Of a DNA stretch of 64,000 bases, positions 1 through 7,892 are shown piece after piece (position 1 is the first letter of the stretch; every line of letters begins with the position of its first letter). The notes under the pieces were generated by a model. It was given only the letters and a program-made list of their open reading frames with translations, searched no databases and was not told the DNA's origin. Origin of the DNA: Microvirga ossetica (lineage in GTDB: Bacteria > Pseudomonadota > Alphaproteobacteria > Rhizobiales > Beijerinckiaceae); NCBI RefSeq assembly GCF_002741015.1, contig NZ_CP016620.1, forward strand, positions 496,001-560,000, written 5' to 3'. The position numbers and the translations under genes were made by a program.

Positions 1-39
1 TCTGCCATTTTGGCTGGGTTCAACCTTGGACAGAGACAC

Positions 40-534
40 ATGAGATCGATCATCTGGACCGCCCTGGCAGCCGGTAGCTTCCTCATGTCAGGCTCGTTGG
101 CTTTCGCCCAGACGCAAACTCAACGCGGCGAGTACCTCGTGACCATCATGGACTGCACGGGCTGCCACACTCCTGGCACCTTCCTCGGCAAACCCGATAT
201 GCAGCGCTACTTAGGCGGATCAGAGGTTGGATTTCAAACCCCTGGGCTCGGGATCTTTTACCCGCCCAACCTCACTCCCGATCCCGAGACTGGGTTGGGC
301 AAGTGGAGCGAGGCCGATATTATCAAGGCTGTGCGGACCGGCGTCAGGCCGGACGGTCGTCAGCTTGTGCCGATCATGCCGTACCACTCCTACGGCAAGC
401 TCACCGATGGGGATGCCCGGGCTCTCGCCAGCTATCTCAAGAGCCTGAAGCCGGTCAGGAACCAGGTGCCGGGTCTGGTTGGGGCAAACGAGAAGCCCTC
501 AGCCCCTTACCTGACCGTGGTCATGCCCCAGTAG
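40..534 (+). CDS. Secreted c-type cytochrome (single haem)
   Basis: This 164-residue protein begins with a Sec signal peptide (basic start, hydrophobic core to about residue 22, Ala-rich cleavage region ending AFAQ), so it should be periplasmic. A CxxCH haem-attachment motif (CTGCH) lies near residue 42, and a distal Met in the PIMPY segment near residue 117 is a plausible sixth haem ligand. These features and the length fit class I cytochrome c proteins that act as electron carriers or dehydrogenase subunits. I chose the ATG at 40 rather than the upstream in-frame start at 10 because the signal peptide begins there. The window starts just upstream, so any dehydrogenase partner would be outside it. 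The electron donor cannot be deduced. Confidence 0.88.
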   Translation: MRSIIWTALAAGSFLMSGSLAFAQTQTQRGEYLVTIMDCTGCHTPGTFLGKPDMQRYLGGSEVGFQTPGLGIFYPPNLTPDPETGLGKWSEADIIKAVRTGVRPDGRQLVPIMPYHSYGKLTDGDARALASYLKSLKPVRNQVPGLVGANEKPSAPYLTVVMPQ

Positions 535-601
535 CCTTTCGGCGTAGTGTGCCCAAAATTCAGAAGCCGGCAGCTCTGGATAGGCTCAGGAGACATCAGA
601 C

Positions 602-880
602 ATGCTCGAGGCAGAGCTGCAGCGGCTGCGCGACGACAACTTGGCGATTGCAGCACTACTGCAAGAACTGGAGAACAGCCTCGCACTGCCGCACCCGCCA
701 GATCCGCCGTTCCAGGTCATGGCAGATGTGACGGCCCTGCAGAACCGGGTCTACGAGATGGCGAGAATGGTAGGAAGCATGAAGCGGATGATCCGCGACA
801 GGATCCTACAGCACACGCTCGCAACCGACTTCTCGCCGCAAGGCGAGGACGTATCAGCAAAAATCAGGCTGGGGGTGTGA
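602..880 (+). CDS. Small coiled-coil hypothetical protein
   Basis: A 92-residue, mostly helical protein with heptad-like Leu spacing at its N-terminus (LEAELQRLRDDNLAIAALLQ) and no signal peptide or membrane segment. A good ribosome-binding site (AGGAG) lies 10 bases before the ATG. The gene follows the cytochrome gene on the same strand with a 67-bp gap, so co-transcription is possible. I recognise no family. The C-terminal half has many Met and Arg residues. It may be a small structural or regulatory protein; the coding call rests on the RBS and on amino-acid composition. Confidence 0.55.
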   Translation: MLEAELQRLRDDNLAIAALLQELENSLALPHPPDPPFQVMADVTALQNRVYEMARMVGSMKRMIRDRILQHTLATDFSPQGEDVSAKIRLGV

Positions 881-1015
881 ACTTCGCGGCGCGGCCTGGA
901 TAGTCCGCATGGATACTCGTGCTGCGCTCCTGATACTTCTCACCCGCGGCCTGGCGCTGGGCCTGATAGCCTATTCTCCTCTGAGAACCCTATATGGGAA
1001 CTGTGTGCAATGCGG

Positions 1016-1561
1016 TTATGCCGCCGCTTCGCTCCCAGCCGGTTTGCTGGAATGGAGAGCGCTGGCTAGACCCTGCTCGATGAGCTTGCGGGCCTCGGTT
1101 TCCGTTATCTGTCTTACTGCTGCGATCTCTTTCGTCATGAAATCCAGGGCGCCTTCGAAAATCTGTCGCTCGCTGTAGGACGCCTCTTCCTGCTGCGGCC
1201 CACGGTTCAGATCCCGCAGGATCTCTGCGACGGCAGTCAACTGCCCGCTCCCCATGCGCTCCTGATAGTCCGCCGCCCGGCGGTTCCACATGCCACGCTT
1301 GGATCGAGCCTTTCCGCTCAGGATCTCGAGTGCCTGGTTGGCGACGGCCGGTTCGGACAGCTTCCTCAGGCCGCTGCTTTTCGCTTTGGCAGTGGGAATG
1401 CGGACCGTGACTTTTCCCGAGTCGAGTGAAAGCACAAGGAGGTCTAGTTTGAACCCGGCAACTTCTTGTTCCTCGATCCCTGTGATCACCCCGAGGCCAT
1501 GGCCGGGATACACGACCGTTTCACCGGCCTGGAAGCTAAGAGCATTGTTCTTCGTTGTCAT
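1016..1561 (-). CDS. CarD/CdnL-family transcription regulator
   Basis: A 181-residue protein whose N-terminal part has the CarD/TRCF RNA-polymerase-interacting fold signature: FQAGETVVYPGHGLGVITGI at residues 10-29, followed by the predicted beta-rich stretch LDLLVLSL and the segment VTVRIPTAK. The helical C-terminal half (WNRRAADYQERMGSGQL...) is the DNA-contacting part typical of CdnL proteins. Family members bind the RNA polymerase beta subunit and stabilise open complexes at rRNA and other promoters. Length agrees with alphaproteobacterial CarD proteins (about 170-190 residues). The gene is monocistronic here and convergent with the small gene upstream on the plus strand. The ATG at 1561 is the only sensible start. 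Confidence 0.93.
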   Translation of the reverse strand: MTTKNNALSFQAGETVVYPGHGLGVITGIEEQEVAGFKLDLLVLSLDSGKVTVRIPTAKAKSSGLRKLSEPAVANQALEILSGKARSKRGMWNRRAADYQERMGSGQLTAVAEILRDLNRGPQQEEASYSERQIFEGALDFMTKEIAAVRQITETEARKLIEQGLASALHSSKPAGSEAAA

Positions 1562-2303
1562 TCAGGAAAGATCTCCTTGAGCCACAGATCATGCTTCACA
1601 TGAGACGATCGGTGTCGCAGATGTCGAATTCGCTACGCTCGCTTGTGGAGCGTCGGTTGTCAGAACTCGATAACTTTCGTGCGGTTCCCGCATATCGGAT
1701 GCCCACCTTCGCCGTGCAAGAGGGCTCATCAGCGATGCTTAATGCTCGCTACGCTGGGTTCACTGTGGCGTAGTCTCATCACCGGCTGCCCGATGCCGAC
1801 GCCTAATCGCAACCATAAGATGATAGAATGCCTTGGTTAACGTTGTCTTTACGTCAGCGGCAAGGGCTGCAACCCAGAACAAGGTGGTTTAAGCCCTGCC
1901 CTTTGCCGAGTCTCTTGCCGAACTTGCGGGCGGAATTCCTCACCGCTTGCCATCATCCCCATTGGTGAAGCGACCTTCGCACAATGTTGGAGCGCTAAGT
2001 GGGTGACAGGGAAAGGGGGCTCCCATGTGCAAGCGACATATCGACAAGCGGCCAATCGCGCCGAAACCATCGAACGACAACATTCCGACGCCGGCAGATC
2101 GTCTCATGATCTCGATGCAGCCTGGCCTTCATTCTGGGATATTGTCGGTCGCGCTTGAGCGGACGGAGCGTTTCAGACTGGACTTCGTGGCCGGTGGAGT
2201 GCTGACAATCCAAGGGCAGCGCTCACGGGCACAGGATTCCAGCGCTTCTCGTTGAGATCGCTTTTCGGTTGCCGTACCGCTTGTCCCTCCCCTCTGGAGG
2301 GCC
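1562..2303. other. Intergenic region, one doubtful small ORF
   Basis: About 740 bp between the carD start and the HEPN-like gene. A plus-strand open frame at 2025-2255 (76 codons, ATG, weak purine-rich stretch upstream) is the only candidate. Its product (starting MCKRHIDKRP) has no recognisable family and a mixed composition, so I do not call it a gene. No RNA gene, hairpin terminator or repeat was recognised. The carD promoter should lie just upstream of 1561 on the minus strand, but no clear -35/-10 pair stood out. Confidence 0.4.
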
Positions 2304-2873
2304 ATGATGACGATCAGAGACACGCTGTTGGAAGGGGCAGGCGTGAGTGAAACACCGTTAGCATGGTTCAACCTGGCTCATGCCTATCTGCACGATGCGG
2401 CTGTCCTGAAAGCCGCTCCGAAGCCATCGGGCGGCTTCTATGAGGAGCCAGTGCGATTTCTGTACTTCCATTCCATCGAACTGTTCCTGAAGGCCTATCT
2501 GAGGCTTCAGGGCATCGCGGAGAGTGAACTGGGCAGACAACCCTACAGTCACAGCCTGACGAACCTCGCGGATGCGGCGGAGCGGAGGGGGCTAGTGATC
2601 GGAAAGCGGGTCAGGCTCGTGTGCGATGCAGCCCGGGATTTCGATAAGCCGACGGAGGCGCGCTACATCAAGACCGGACCCAAGTCCCAAGTCCCGGCGC
2701 ACAAGCTTCATGAAGCCGCCCGGGACTTGCAGTTCAGCGTCGAAGAGGCGCTTCGCGCGGACGGGCTCTCTGTGCGTCGATCTCCCCGGCTCCCGGTCGT
2801 TCATTCTCCGCGTCCGCTCAAGATCGCCAAGGCGGCAAAGCTGCTCGCGCGTCGAGATGCGAAGTTCCGATAA
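2304..2873 (+). CDS. HEPN-domain-like hypothetical protein
   Basis: A 189-residue protein whose first 110 residues resemble HEPN helical bundles: WFNLAHAYLHDAAVLK, then VRFLYFHSIELFLKAYLRLQG, where Y/H-S-I-E-L-FLKAYL is the usual second helix of HEPN proteins, followed by HSLTNL. HEPN proteins are often RNases or helper subunits of toxin-antitoxin and defence systems, but the catalytic Rx4-6H motif is not evident, so activity cannot be claimed. The C-terminal 50 residues are basic (HSPRPLKIAKAAKLLARRD). A GGAGG ribosome-binding site precedes the tandem ATGs at 2304/2307. No nucleotidyltransferase partner lies next to it. A 9-bp-stem hairpin follows the stop. Confidence 0.72.
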   Translation: MMTIRDTLLEGAGVSETPLAWFNLAHAYLHDAAVLKAAPKPSGGFYEEPVRFLYFHSIELFLKAYLRLQGIAESELGRQPYSHSLTNLADAAERRGLVIGKRVRLVCDAARDFDKPTEARYIKTGPKSQVPAHKLHEAARDLQFSVEEALRADGLSVRRSPRLPVVHSPRPLKIAKAAKLLARRDAKFR

Positions 2874-2896
2874 GACTGTGTAACGGGCCAAAAGAA

Positions 2897-2919
2897 CGCC
2901 TCGGTAGTGAACCGAGGCG
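2897..2919. terminator. Perfect 9-bp hairpin after the HEPN-like gene
   Basis: CGCCTCGGT, a 5-base loop and ACCGAGGCG form a perfect 9-bp GC-rich stem 24 bases after the stop at 2873. Read on the minus strand the stem is followed by TTCTTTT, so it could act as an intrinsic terminator in that direction; on the plus strand the U-tract is missing. It may be bidirectional or only an RNA 3'-end stabiliser. Confidence 0.5.
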
Positions 2920-3070
2920 CTGAGGTTAGGGAGGAACAAAAGTCACTCGTAAAGTCTAGTCGTGTCGTCGATGAATGACTGTGCGCCAGGTCACAAAGGG
3001 CTTGTGTGACGACTGCCACAGAACGACGGGTGGCTTCGGGCGATGCTGGGGTCAATCGCAGGAGGTTTCC

Positions 3071-3151
3071 ATGACCCTCACCATCCTTGATCCGCGCACT
3101 GGCCAGAAGGTCACCATCTCGGTCCCTGATACCTCCTCTGCTCGGCGCTAG
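3071..3151 (+). CDS. 26-residue small ORF with strong RBS
   Basis: The ATG at 3071 is preceded by a near-ideal Shine-Dalgarno (GCAGGAGGTTTCC). The 26-residue product begins MTLTILDPRTGQ and has the alternating hydrophobic pattern of a beta hairpin (MTLTILDP..TGQKVTISVPD). I recall similar short proteins with this DPRTGQ turn in Methylobacteriaceae, but that is memory, not a search. A second purine-rich motif (TAGGAGGTCATC) covers its stop codon and leads into an 11-residue basic frame starting with GTG at 3161 and ending at 3196 (many Lys/Arg), which could be translationally coupled. Function unknown. Confidence 0.5.
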   Translation: MTLTILDPRTGQKVTISVPDTSSARR

Positions 3152-3359
3152 GAGGTCATCGTGAAGCGGTCCGCGAAACGCCAGGCCAGACGCTGAGGCA
3201 TCCAGGAATTGACACACTGCCTAGGCCAGCGCAGCGGGCCTTCCCCAATCAAGTCGGCTGCGAATTGTTTAATCTTGTACTTACGGGCGCAGGCGGCTTC
3301 CGAGGTGCGGAATAGCTGGATTGAGGCGGCGGGACGGGTCGTCTGGACCGGCTTGAGCC

Positions 3360-3634
3360 TTATGTAGACTCGTCACAGGTCCAAATGGCCTTTCCGTCGC
3401 TGGGCGCTGCCCTGCGTTCCAGAGCTTGCCCGGCCTCGGACTCGTCAGGAAAGATCTCGACCTTCTCCTGACCCTTTGCGCTGTTGCCGCCAACGAAGCC
3501 CAGTTGCGAACCAGCCGGATTGTGCCGAACAGGTCGCGTTCGATCATCTGGCTGAAGAAGCGCGCTCTACCCTGCTCCGGATCACGCCGGTAGAGCACCA
3601 GGTGATACCGTATGGGCGAGCGGGCGTCGGGCAT
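3360..3634 (-). pseudogene. WGR-domain gene with single-base frameshift
   Basis: From the ATG at 3634 the frame encodes YHLVLYRRDPEQGRARFFSQ, then a DLFGTIRLVRNW segment, matching the first half of a WGR domain. Family members continue W-G-R/F-I/V-G..., but here the frame goes to ASLAATAQ. Moving to the neighbouring frame immediately after the Trp codon gives GFVGGNSAKGQEKVEIFPD and DESEAGQALERR, the expected second half, ending at a TAA at 3360-3362. One G is therefore missing in the run ACTGGGCTT. WGR domains occur in PARP-like and bacterial poly-ADP-ribose or nucleic-acid-related proteins; function of the stand-alone form is unknown. It lies 15 bp downstream of the CYTH gene, probably in one operon. 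A sequencing error in the G-run is a real alternative. Confidence 0.72.
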
Positions 3635-3649
3635 CGGGCTGGCTATCCC

Positions 3650-4339
3650 TTACTCGGGCTTGCCCTTCTGGAGCGTCTTCTCCATCTCGCGCATCATGGC
3701 CTGCTCGATCTCATCGAGGTTGACTTTGACGGTGCCGCCGCTGGCCTGGGCCTTGGCTCGGGTCACCGGTACCTGTTTGGTCTTGGGCCGGTTGACGGCC
3801 ACCTGCGCCTGAGCGGGAAAGCGGCCTTCCAGCGTATCGATCAGGCTGTTGAGCGCCTCATCGGACAGCGGGATCTCCGGAGCCTCGTCGAGGCCTCTCA
3901 GAGCGATGGCTTGGTTGGTATAGCGGGGATCCGCCGTCACCTCAGGCCCGAACCACTCCAACGGGCGAAAGCCCCTCGCCTTCCCGTCAGAGGCGAATTC
4001 AACAGTGACGAGGTGCAGGACACGGGGCCGGGTGATCTCGTCGACCAGGGCGTGACCCTCACCGATCGGCAGGGCTGTCCGGGAGTAGTCGACCTTGGCG
4101 GCGCAGACATCAAGTAGCGCGTGAGCATGGCCCAGCGGGATCTCCGCCTGATCCTCAACCTCGCCGTGAGCGCCGACCGTTTTGAGGAACAGCAAGCTCC
4201 TCTCCTCTTCCAGACGAACCCAGGAAGAGCGATTTTCCTGCTCAGGGAAGAAGCCCTCGACGAGGCGCAGCCCGCCCCTCTCACGCCGGATTAGGCGGGC
4301 GAAGGACGGGGTGAGGAGAAAACGGCGGTGAACGGTCAT
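3650..4339 (-). CDS. CYTH-domain protein
   Basis: A 229-residue protein with CYTH (CyaB/thiamine-triphosphatase) features: N-terminal RRFLLTPSFARLIRRERGG, the charged segment WVRLEEERSLLFLKTVG, the acidic VEDQAEIPLGHA strand, the KVDYSRTALPIGEGHALVDE strand pair and, most diagnostic, WFGPEVTADPRYTNQAIA near residues 140-160, matching the end of the CYTH tunnel domain. CYTH enzymes hydrolyse or transfer organic and inorganic triphosphates in a metal-dependent way. The N-terminal ExExK motif is degenerate here (no clear E-x-E-x-K), so catalysis is uncertain. The C-terminal 60 residues are charged and not part of the fold. I chose the ATG at 4339. It overlaps no neighbour and leads into the WGR remnant. 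Confidence 0.75.
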   Translation of the reverse strand: MTVHRRFLLTPSFARLIRRERGGLRLVEGFFPEQENRSSWVRLEEERSLLFLKTVGAHGEVEDQAEIPLGHAHALLDVCAAKVDYSRTALPIGEGHALVDEITRPRVLHLVTVEFASDGKARGFRPLEWFGPEVTADPRYTNQAIALRGLDEAPEIPLSDEALNSLIDTLEGRFPAQAQVAVNRPKTKQVPVTRAKAQASGGTVKVNLDEIEQAMMREMEKTLQKGKPE

Positions 4340-4383
4340 GAAACCCAAAGCCGGTAAGGGATCGAGAAGCCTTTTATTCGTAT

Positions 4384-4569
4384 ATGGCAGAGGAAGAGGC
4401 AAGCAACCCTGAACCCCGCACTATGGTTTCCGATCGGCCGCCAGCCTTGAGCCTGCCACCTTCGGTTCTCGCTGATCTGCTGGGATCAGGTAAGCTCGAT
4501 TTCGGAGAAACAGTTGATCAGCGCAGGTTCGCCGAGCTCTACAATCTTCTACGCCGAACCACGCAGTGA
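4384..4569 (+). CDS. Small acidic hypothetical protein
   Basis: A 61-residue frame, divergent from the CYTH gene with 44 bp between starts. The C-terminal half (LSLPPSVLADLLGSGKLDFG then VDQRRFAELYNLLRRT) is predicted helical and looks protein-like, while the N-terminus is Glu/Pro-rich. No family is recognised. The ATG has only weak purine-rich upstream sequence. Position between a divergent gene and a downstream terminator-like hairpin supports it as a real small gene; confidence is moderate. Confidence 0.45.
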   Translation: MAEEEASNPEPRTMVSDRPPALSLPPSVLADLLGSGKLDFGETVDQRRFAELYNLLRRTTQ

Positions 4570-4689
4570 GATGTCATCGACCAGCTATAGCCTGAGAGGG
4601 AGATACGCAGGCGTTGGTCGTCCAACAGGGAGACTATGCCCTGAGGATAGGCTCTTCATCAATGAGCGAAGATCCTTCACACATGACAA

Positions 4690-4736
4690 CGCCCTGACAG
4701 AGTTAGCCGTATGAGCTCGCTGTCAGGGCGCTTTTG
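4690..4736 (+). terminator. Intrinsic-terminator-like hairpin
   Basis: CGCCCTGACAG at 4690-4700 pairs perfectly with CTGTCAGGGCG at 4720-4730 (11 bp, 19-base loop) and is followed by CTTTTG. Orientation fits termination of plus-strand transcription from the small gene ending at 4569. Confidence 0.7.
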
Positions 4737-5010
4737 TGATGCCGGTTGCAACACCACGCCTCCACAATGAACCACGAACGCGTGAAGTGCAATTGAACGC
4801 TGTGTACAAGTCCGAAGCGCTCTGGCTGGAGGGTGAGCACCAGACCCTACCAGAGCGCGCGATGTGTTCCGGCATTGCGCCTTCCACTTAGATCGACCCA
4901 CGACGAGACGATGTGTGACGACGCACGCCATCTGGCCCTGGCTTCGTGGGAACAGGCTATTATCGTGGTAGTGCGCCGCGAGTGAAAAAGCATCGCCACT
5001 GGAAGCACGG

Positions 5011-5352
5011 TCAGACGTCGCTTGCAGTCGCAACTTTTTCGATTTTCAGCTTCTTCGGGGCCGCTGAGAGAATGAACTTGGTGAGGACCTTATAGACGGA
5101 TTGTGGTCCGCACTCATTCTTCCCGGCAGCGCATTGTTCGAAGAAGCTGACGTACTCGTCGCACTCGACTGAGCGCTGTTGCTTCGGAGCTTTGGCGCAC
5201 CGTGTATACGCCTGTCGCAAGACCGGCAGTGGGTCGAAGGATTCAAAGACCTCTTGGGCTGGGGTTCGAGTGATCTTCTCATGGGCCAAAATGAGAGTGA
5301 CGGGTCCCAAGAGGATGGCGACCGCTATGAAGCCGGGGTGGATCTTCCGCAT
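5011..5352 (-). CDS. Secreted or membrane-anchored Cys-rich hypothetical protein
   Basis: A 113-residue protein starting at the ATG at 5352 with a short hydrophobic N-terminus (GFIAVAILLGPVTLILA) that reads as a signal peptide or single anchor. The mature part has four Cys residues (TRCAKAP, VECDEY, EQCAAGKNECG) spaced like a small disulphide-bonded periplasmic domain, and a basic C-terminus. I recognise no family. It is divergent from the next gene (5463). In-frame starts up to 5424 exist, but they would place 24 unrelated residues before the signal-like segment. Confidence 0.6.
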   Translation of the reverse strand: MRKIHPGFIAVAILLGPVTLILAHEKITRTPAQEVFESFDPLPVLRQAYTRCAKAPKQQRSVECDEYVSFFEQCAAGKNECGPQSVYKVLTKFILSAAPKKLKIEKVATASDV

Positions 5353-5462
5353 CGGCGTACCTCGGACCTTTATGGGTAAGACGAAGTTAACCAATACCCC
5401 TGACATTGAAGCACGTAACGGCATAGCATAATCAACGATGTCGAGCCTAAGGAAGCGAACAG

Positions 5463-5732
5463 ATGGAAAAGAGCCCGGAGCAAGAGGCCGAACAACCTGA
5501 AATCAGTGGGAAAGCCAGCACGCCGCAGCTGGACCGGTTGGAAAAGTTGGCTAACGCGGCTGCCAGCGCTGCCCAGGCCAAGCAGTGGCGGGCACGCAAG
5601 AATGGCATCAGTCAACAAGAGGAGTCGTCGGAAGTCCGCAACCTCAACAGCGATGCAGAAGCCAGAGCTCGGGCAGAGGAAGCGATGCGGCAGATGATGT
5701 CAAAGCCCCAAAGCAAACGGCGCGGACGATAA
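5463..5732 (+). CDS. Small charged hypothetical protein
   Basis: An 89-residue, Glu/Lys/Arg-rich helical protein with Ala-rich heptads (LDRLEKLANAAASAAQAKQ, then DAEARARAEEAMRQMMS) and a basic tail ending RRGR. It looks soluble and possibly coiled-coil. No family recognised. It is divergent from the secreted protein gene upstream and codirectional with the SWIB gene 143 bp downstream. Confidence 0.55.
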   Translation: MEKSPEQEAEQPEISGKASTPQLDRLEKLANAAASAAQAKQWRARKNGISQQEESSEVRNLNSDAEARARAEEAMRQMMSKPQSKRRGR

Positions 5733-5875
5733 AGACCCGGTGCTTTCATTTGTGACAATCATTCCCACATATGCACCGTCAGAGCGGGATTAAGGAAGTG
5801 TTCAGCTCTTGCTCGCCATGGTCCCGCCCCTTTGCCCCTGCCGATGGCAGCGAGGCGTAGTTTAGGAGTATGACA

Positions 5876-6148
5876 ATGACTGAAGCCAAAGCCGCCAAGA
5901 AGCCGAATCCTGCTCTAGCGAAGCCGCTGCAACCTTCGAACGAACTGGCGGCCGTTGTCGGATCGACCCCGCTGCCGCGGACTGCGGTGGTGAGCAAGGT
6001 CTGGGAGTACATCAAGGCCAACAACCTCCAGAACCCCGAGAACAAGCGAGAGATTCTGGCGGATCAGAAGCTTCAGGCTGTATTTGGCGGCAAGGACAAG
6101 GTCAGCATGTTCGAGATGAACAAGCACTTCGCTCAGCATCTCTCCTGA
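5876..6148 (+). CDS. SWIB/MDM2-domain protein
   Basis: This 90-residue protein is a Lys/Ala/Pro-rich N-terminal arm followed by a complete SWIB domain (residues 22-90). Recognisable blocks are LPRTAVVSKVWEYIKANNLQ, NPENKREILADQKLQAVFGG and DKVSMFEMNKHFAQHL. Stand-alone bacterial SWIB proteins occur in chlamydiae and many alphaproteobacteria and are thought to bind nucleoid or transcription partners; the exact role is unknown. The start at 5876 was preferred over 5870 because AGGAG then has a proper 7-base spacing. A strong terminator follows at 6278-6318. Confidence 0.92.
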   Translation: MTEAKAAKKPNPALAKPLQPSNELAAVVGSTPLPRTAVVSKVWEYIKANNLQNPENKREILADQKLQAVFGGKDKVSMFEMNKHFAQHLS

Positions 6149-6277
6149 GAAGTCATGGTCTGGGCCAGGCTTCGTGCCTGTGCACGAATTGTTAAGCGTG
6201 GCCGTTCCAACATGCAGGTACCGGGTGCGTTGCGTATCTGCCCGAACAATCTCCATAGCTCCCAATGCTTGGAGTTG

Positions 6278-6318
6278 GCCCTGGCAGAGAGACCTTACAC
6301 TCTCCGCTGGGGCTTTTT
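6278..6318 (+). terminator. Rho-independent terminator after the SWIB gene
   Basis: GCCC..GC.GAGAG at 6278-6290 pairs with CTCTC.GC..GGGC ending at 6313, followed directly by TTTTTCTT. Stem composition and U-run are typical of an intrinsic terminator for plus-strand transcription from the SWIB gene. The IS481 element inserted only 12 bases beyond it. Confidence 0.8.
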
Positions 6319-6325
6319 CTTGTGC

Positions 6326-7318
6326 CTAGATGTTTAGTCCCGGCATTTGGTGGAGCGGGTCGAGCCTGAAGCGTTGAGGCTCGCTTGTCCAGATCTTGCA
6401 GATGTACTCGTAGGGGGTGAGGCCGCGCAGCGTCTTGAGCCGGCGGGCGAAGTTGTAGGCGGCGAGGAAGTCGCCCAGGTGCCCCTGCAGCTGGTCGTGG
6501 GTGTCGTAGTAGTAGCGCCTGACGGTCGCGTCCTTGAGGGTCCGGTTCATGCGCTCAACCTGTCCGTTCGTCCAGGGATGGCGTGGTTTGGTCAGGCGGT
6601 GCTCGATGTCGTTCTGCGCACAGGCGAGCTCGAACGAATGGGCCCGGAAGATCTCGCCGTGGGCCATCGCCTCTTTGATCAGAGGGGCAGCCGAACTGGT
6701 GTTGCCGGGTGTGGTGAAGTGAGTGCCGTTGTCGGTGAGAACCGTGTGGATCTTGTAAGGCACGGCCGCGATCAGCGCCCGCAGGAAGTCACCCGCCACG
6801 CGCCTTGTGGCTTTCTCATGCAGTTGGGCAAAGGCGAATTTAGACGTGCGATCAATGGCCACGAACAGATAAAGCCGGCCCTCTTCCGTATGCACCTCGG
6901 CGATGTCGATGTGGAAGTAGCCGATCGGGTAGCTCTTGAACTTCTTCTTGGTGGGCTTGTCACCGGTCACCTCTGGCAAGCGGCTGATACCATGCCGCTG
7001 CAGACAGCGATGCAGGGATGAGCGCGTCAGGTGCGGGATGGTGGGCTGAAGGGCGTAAAGGCAATCGTCCAACGGCAGCAGGGTGTGCTTGCGGAAGGCG
7101 ACGACGATCGCCTCTTCCTGGACCGAGAGCACCGTTGAATGCGGTGCTCTCGGCCCCGTCGGGCGATCTGCGGTGGTATCCCGCTTCTTCCATTTGGCGA
7201 CCGTCTTCGGGTTGATGCCATGGCGCTCGGCCAAGGCCCTCAGGCTCGCTTGACTATTTTGTATTGCTCGACGGACTGGATCGAGCGTTGTGGCGCTCCC
7301 ATGGAGAACCTGGCCCAT
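6326..7318 (-). CDS. IS481-family transposase
   Basis: A 330-residue DDE transposase: N-terminal HTH (SQASLRALAERHGINPKTVAKWKKRDT), a connecting region, then an rve integrase core with YFHIDIAEVHTEEGRLYLFV (first Asp), VLTDNGTHF (second Asp) and HPWTNGQVERMNRTLKDATV (Glu). Length is normal and no frameshift is seen, so it should be active. The ATG at 7318 has GGAGGG 7 bases upstream, better than the ATG at 7333. The terminal TAG lies in the flanking CTAG target duplication: the IS end supplies ...AAC AT and the target completes ATC TAG. Confidence 0.95.
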   Translation of the reverse strand: MGQVLHGSATTLDPVRRAIQNSQASLRALAERHGINPKTVAKWKKRDTTADRPTGPRAPHSTVLSVQEEAIVVAFRKHTLLPLDDCLYALQPTIPHLTRSSLHRCLQRHGISRLPEVTGDKPTKKKFKSYPIGYFHIDIAEVHTEEGRLYLFVAIDRTSKFAFAQLHEKATRRVAGDFLRALIAAVPYKIHTVLTDNGTHFTTPGNTSSAAPLIKEAMAHGEIFRAHSFELACAQNDIEHRLTKPRHPWTNGQVERMNRTLKDATVRRYYYDTHDQLQGHLGDFLAAYNFARRLKTLRGLTPYEYICKIWTSEPQRFRLDPLHQMPGLNI

Positions 7319-7375
7319 AGCGCATCCCTCCATTCCGGCGATAAGAATGCACCATCAAACCCTGGGATCAAACAT
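6330..7375 (-). mobile_element. IS481-family insertion sequence, complete
   Basis: An element of 1046 bp bounded by imperfect inverted repeats: ATGTTTAGTCCCGGCATTTG on the left and ATGTTTGATCCCAGGGTTTG on the right (minus-strand reading). It is flanked by CTAG at 6326-6329 and 7376-7379, a direct target duplication; because CTAG is palindromic and IS481 elements favour NCTAGN, the exact repeat length (4-6 bp) is ambiguous. It carries one transposase gene on the minus strand. It landed between the SWIB terminator and the remains of a PAN-domain gene. Confidence 0.88.
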
Positions 7376-7467
7376 CTAGAAAGCCTCAGTCAGGACCGTG
7401 CCAAGTGAAGCCGAGGGCAGGAACTGGCTCCGTTCCGAAAGTGGGAAAGCCACAGCTGGATAGAGCC

Positions 7468-7892
7468 CTAGCGCCACTCGCCGGTAATGGCATTAGCGGT
7501 CGGCGCGGTCTTCTTCATGCCAGAGAAAGCTCCAATGAACCGCTGCGCCTCGCCGACGCGGTCCTTGAGGAAGCACCATCGGGCAGTCTTGTTGTAAGTA
7601 TATGCTCTGCATTGAGACTCGGATCGGCACAGTGACGCACAGAGCTCCAACGGTACTTCTTTCTCGACCCGTTAGTCACCGCCAGGGATATCGAACTCGT
7701 CGGCGGCGACAAATTCCTGTTGCGGCTGCGGTACAGCGGGAGCCGGCAGCTGCGGTTGTACCAGAGGCGGAGATGGTATTGGCCCTTTCGCAGTCGGCGG
7801 AACTTGGAGAGCTGCAACGCTGATCTCCCCGTCCAACCAAGGGCACTTGGAAGCAAGAGTCAAGGCGTCGCTATTCCAACAACCTTCGCAGC
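7468..7892 (-). pseudogene. PAN/apple-domain protein remnant
   Basis: On the minus strand a Pro/Gln-rich linker (IPSPPLVQPQLPAPAVPQPQ) leads to EFDIPGGD, an in-frame TAA (7672-7674), then RVEKEVPLELCASLCRSESQ, CRAYTYNKTARWCFLKD. The FPGGD[YL]R... C..C....QCRA[YF]TYN...CFLK pattern is that of a PAN/apple domain, seen in extracytoplasmic proteins of this group. The TAA replaces the residue expected to be aromatic, giving a nonsense mutation, and the upstream part is cut by the IS630 element whose TA target is at 7893-7894. Beyond the IS the frame meets a TGA quickly, so the N-terminal region is decayed too. Confidence 0.7.

Noticed and set aside
909..1178. Plus-strand frame overlapping the end of carD (MDTRAALLILL...)
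   Set aside because: Most of it is antisense to a certain gene, no RBS, and its hydrophobic start covers only the non-overlapping 100 bases.
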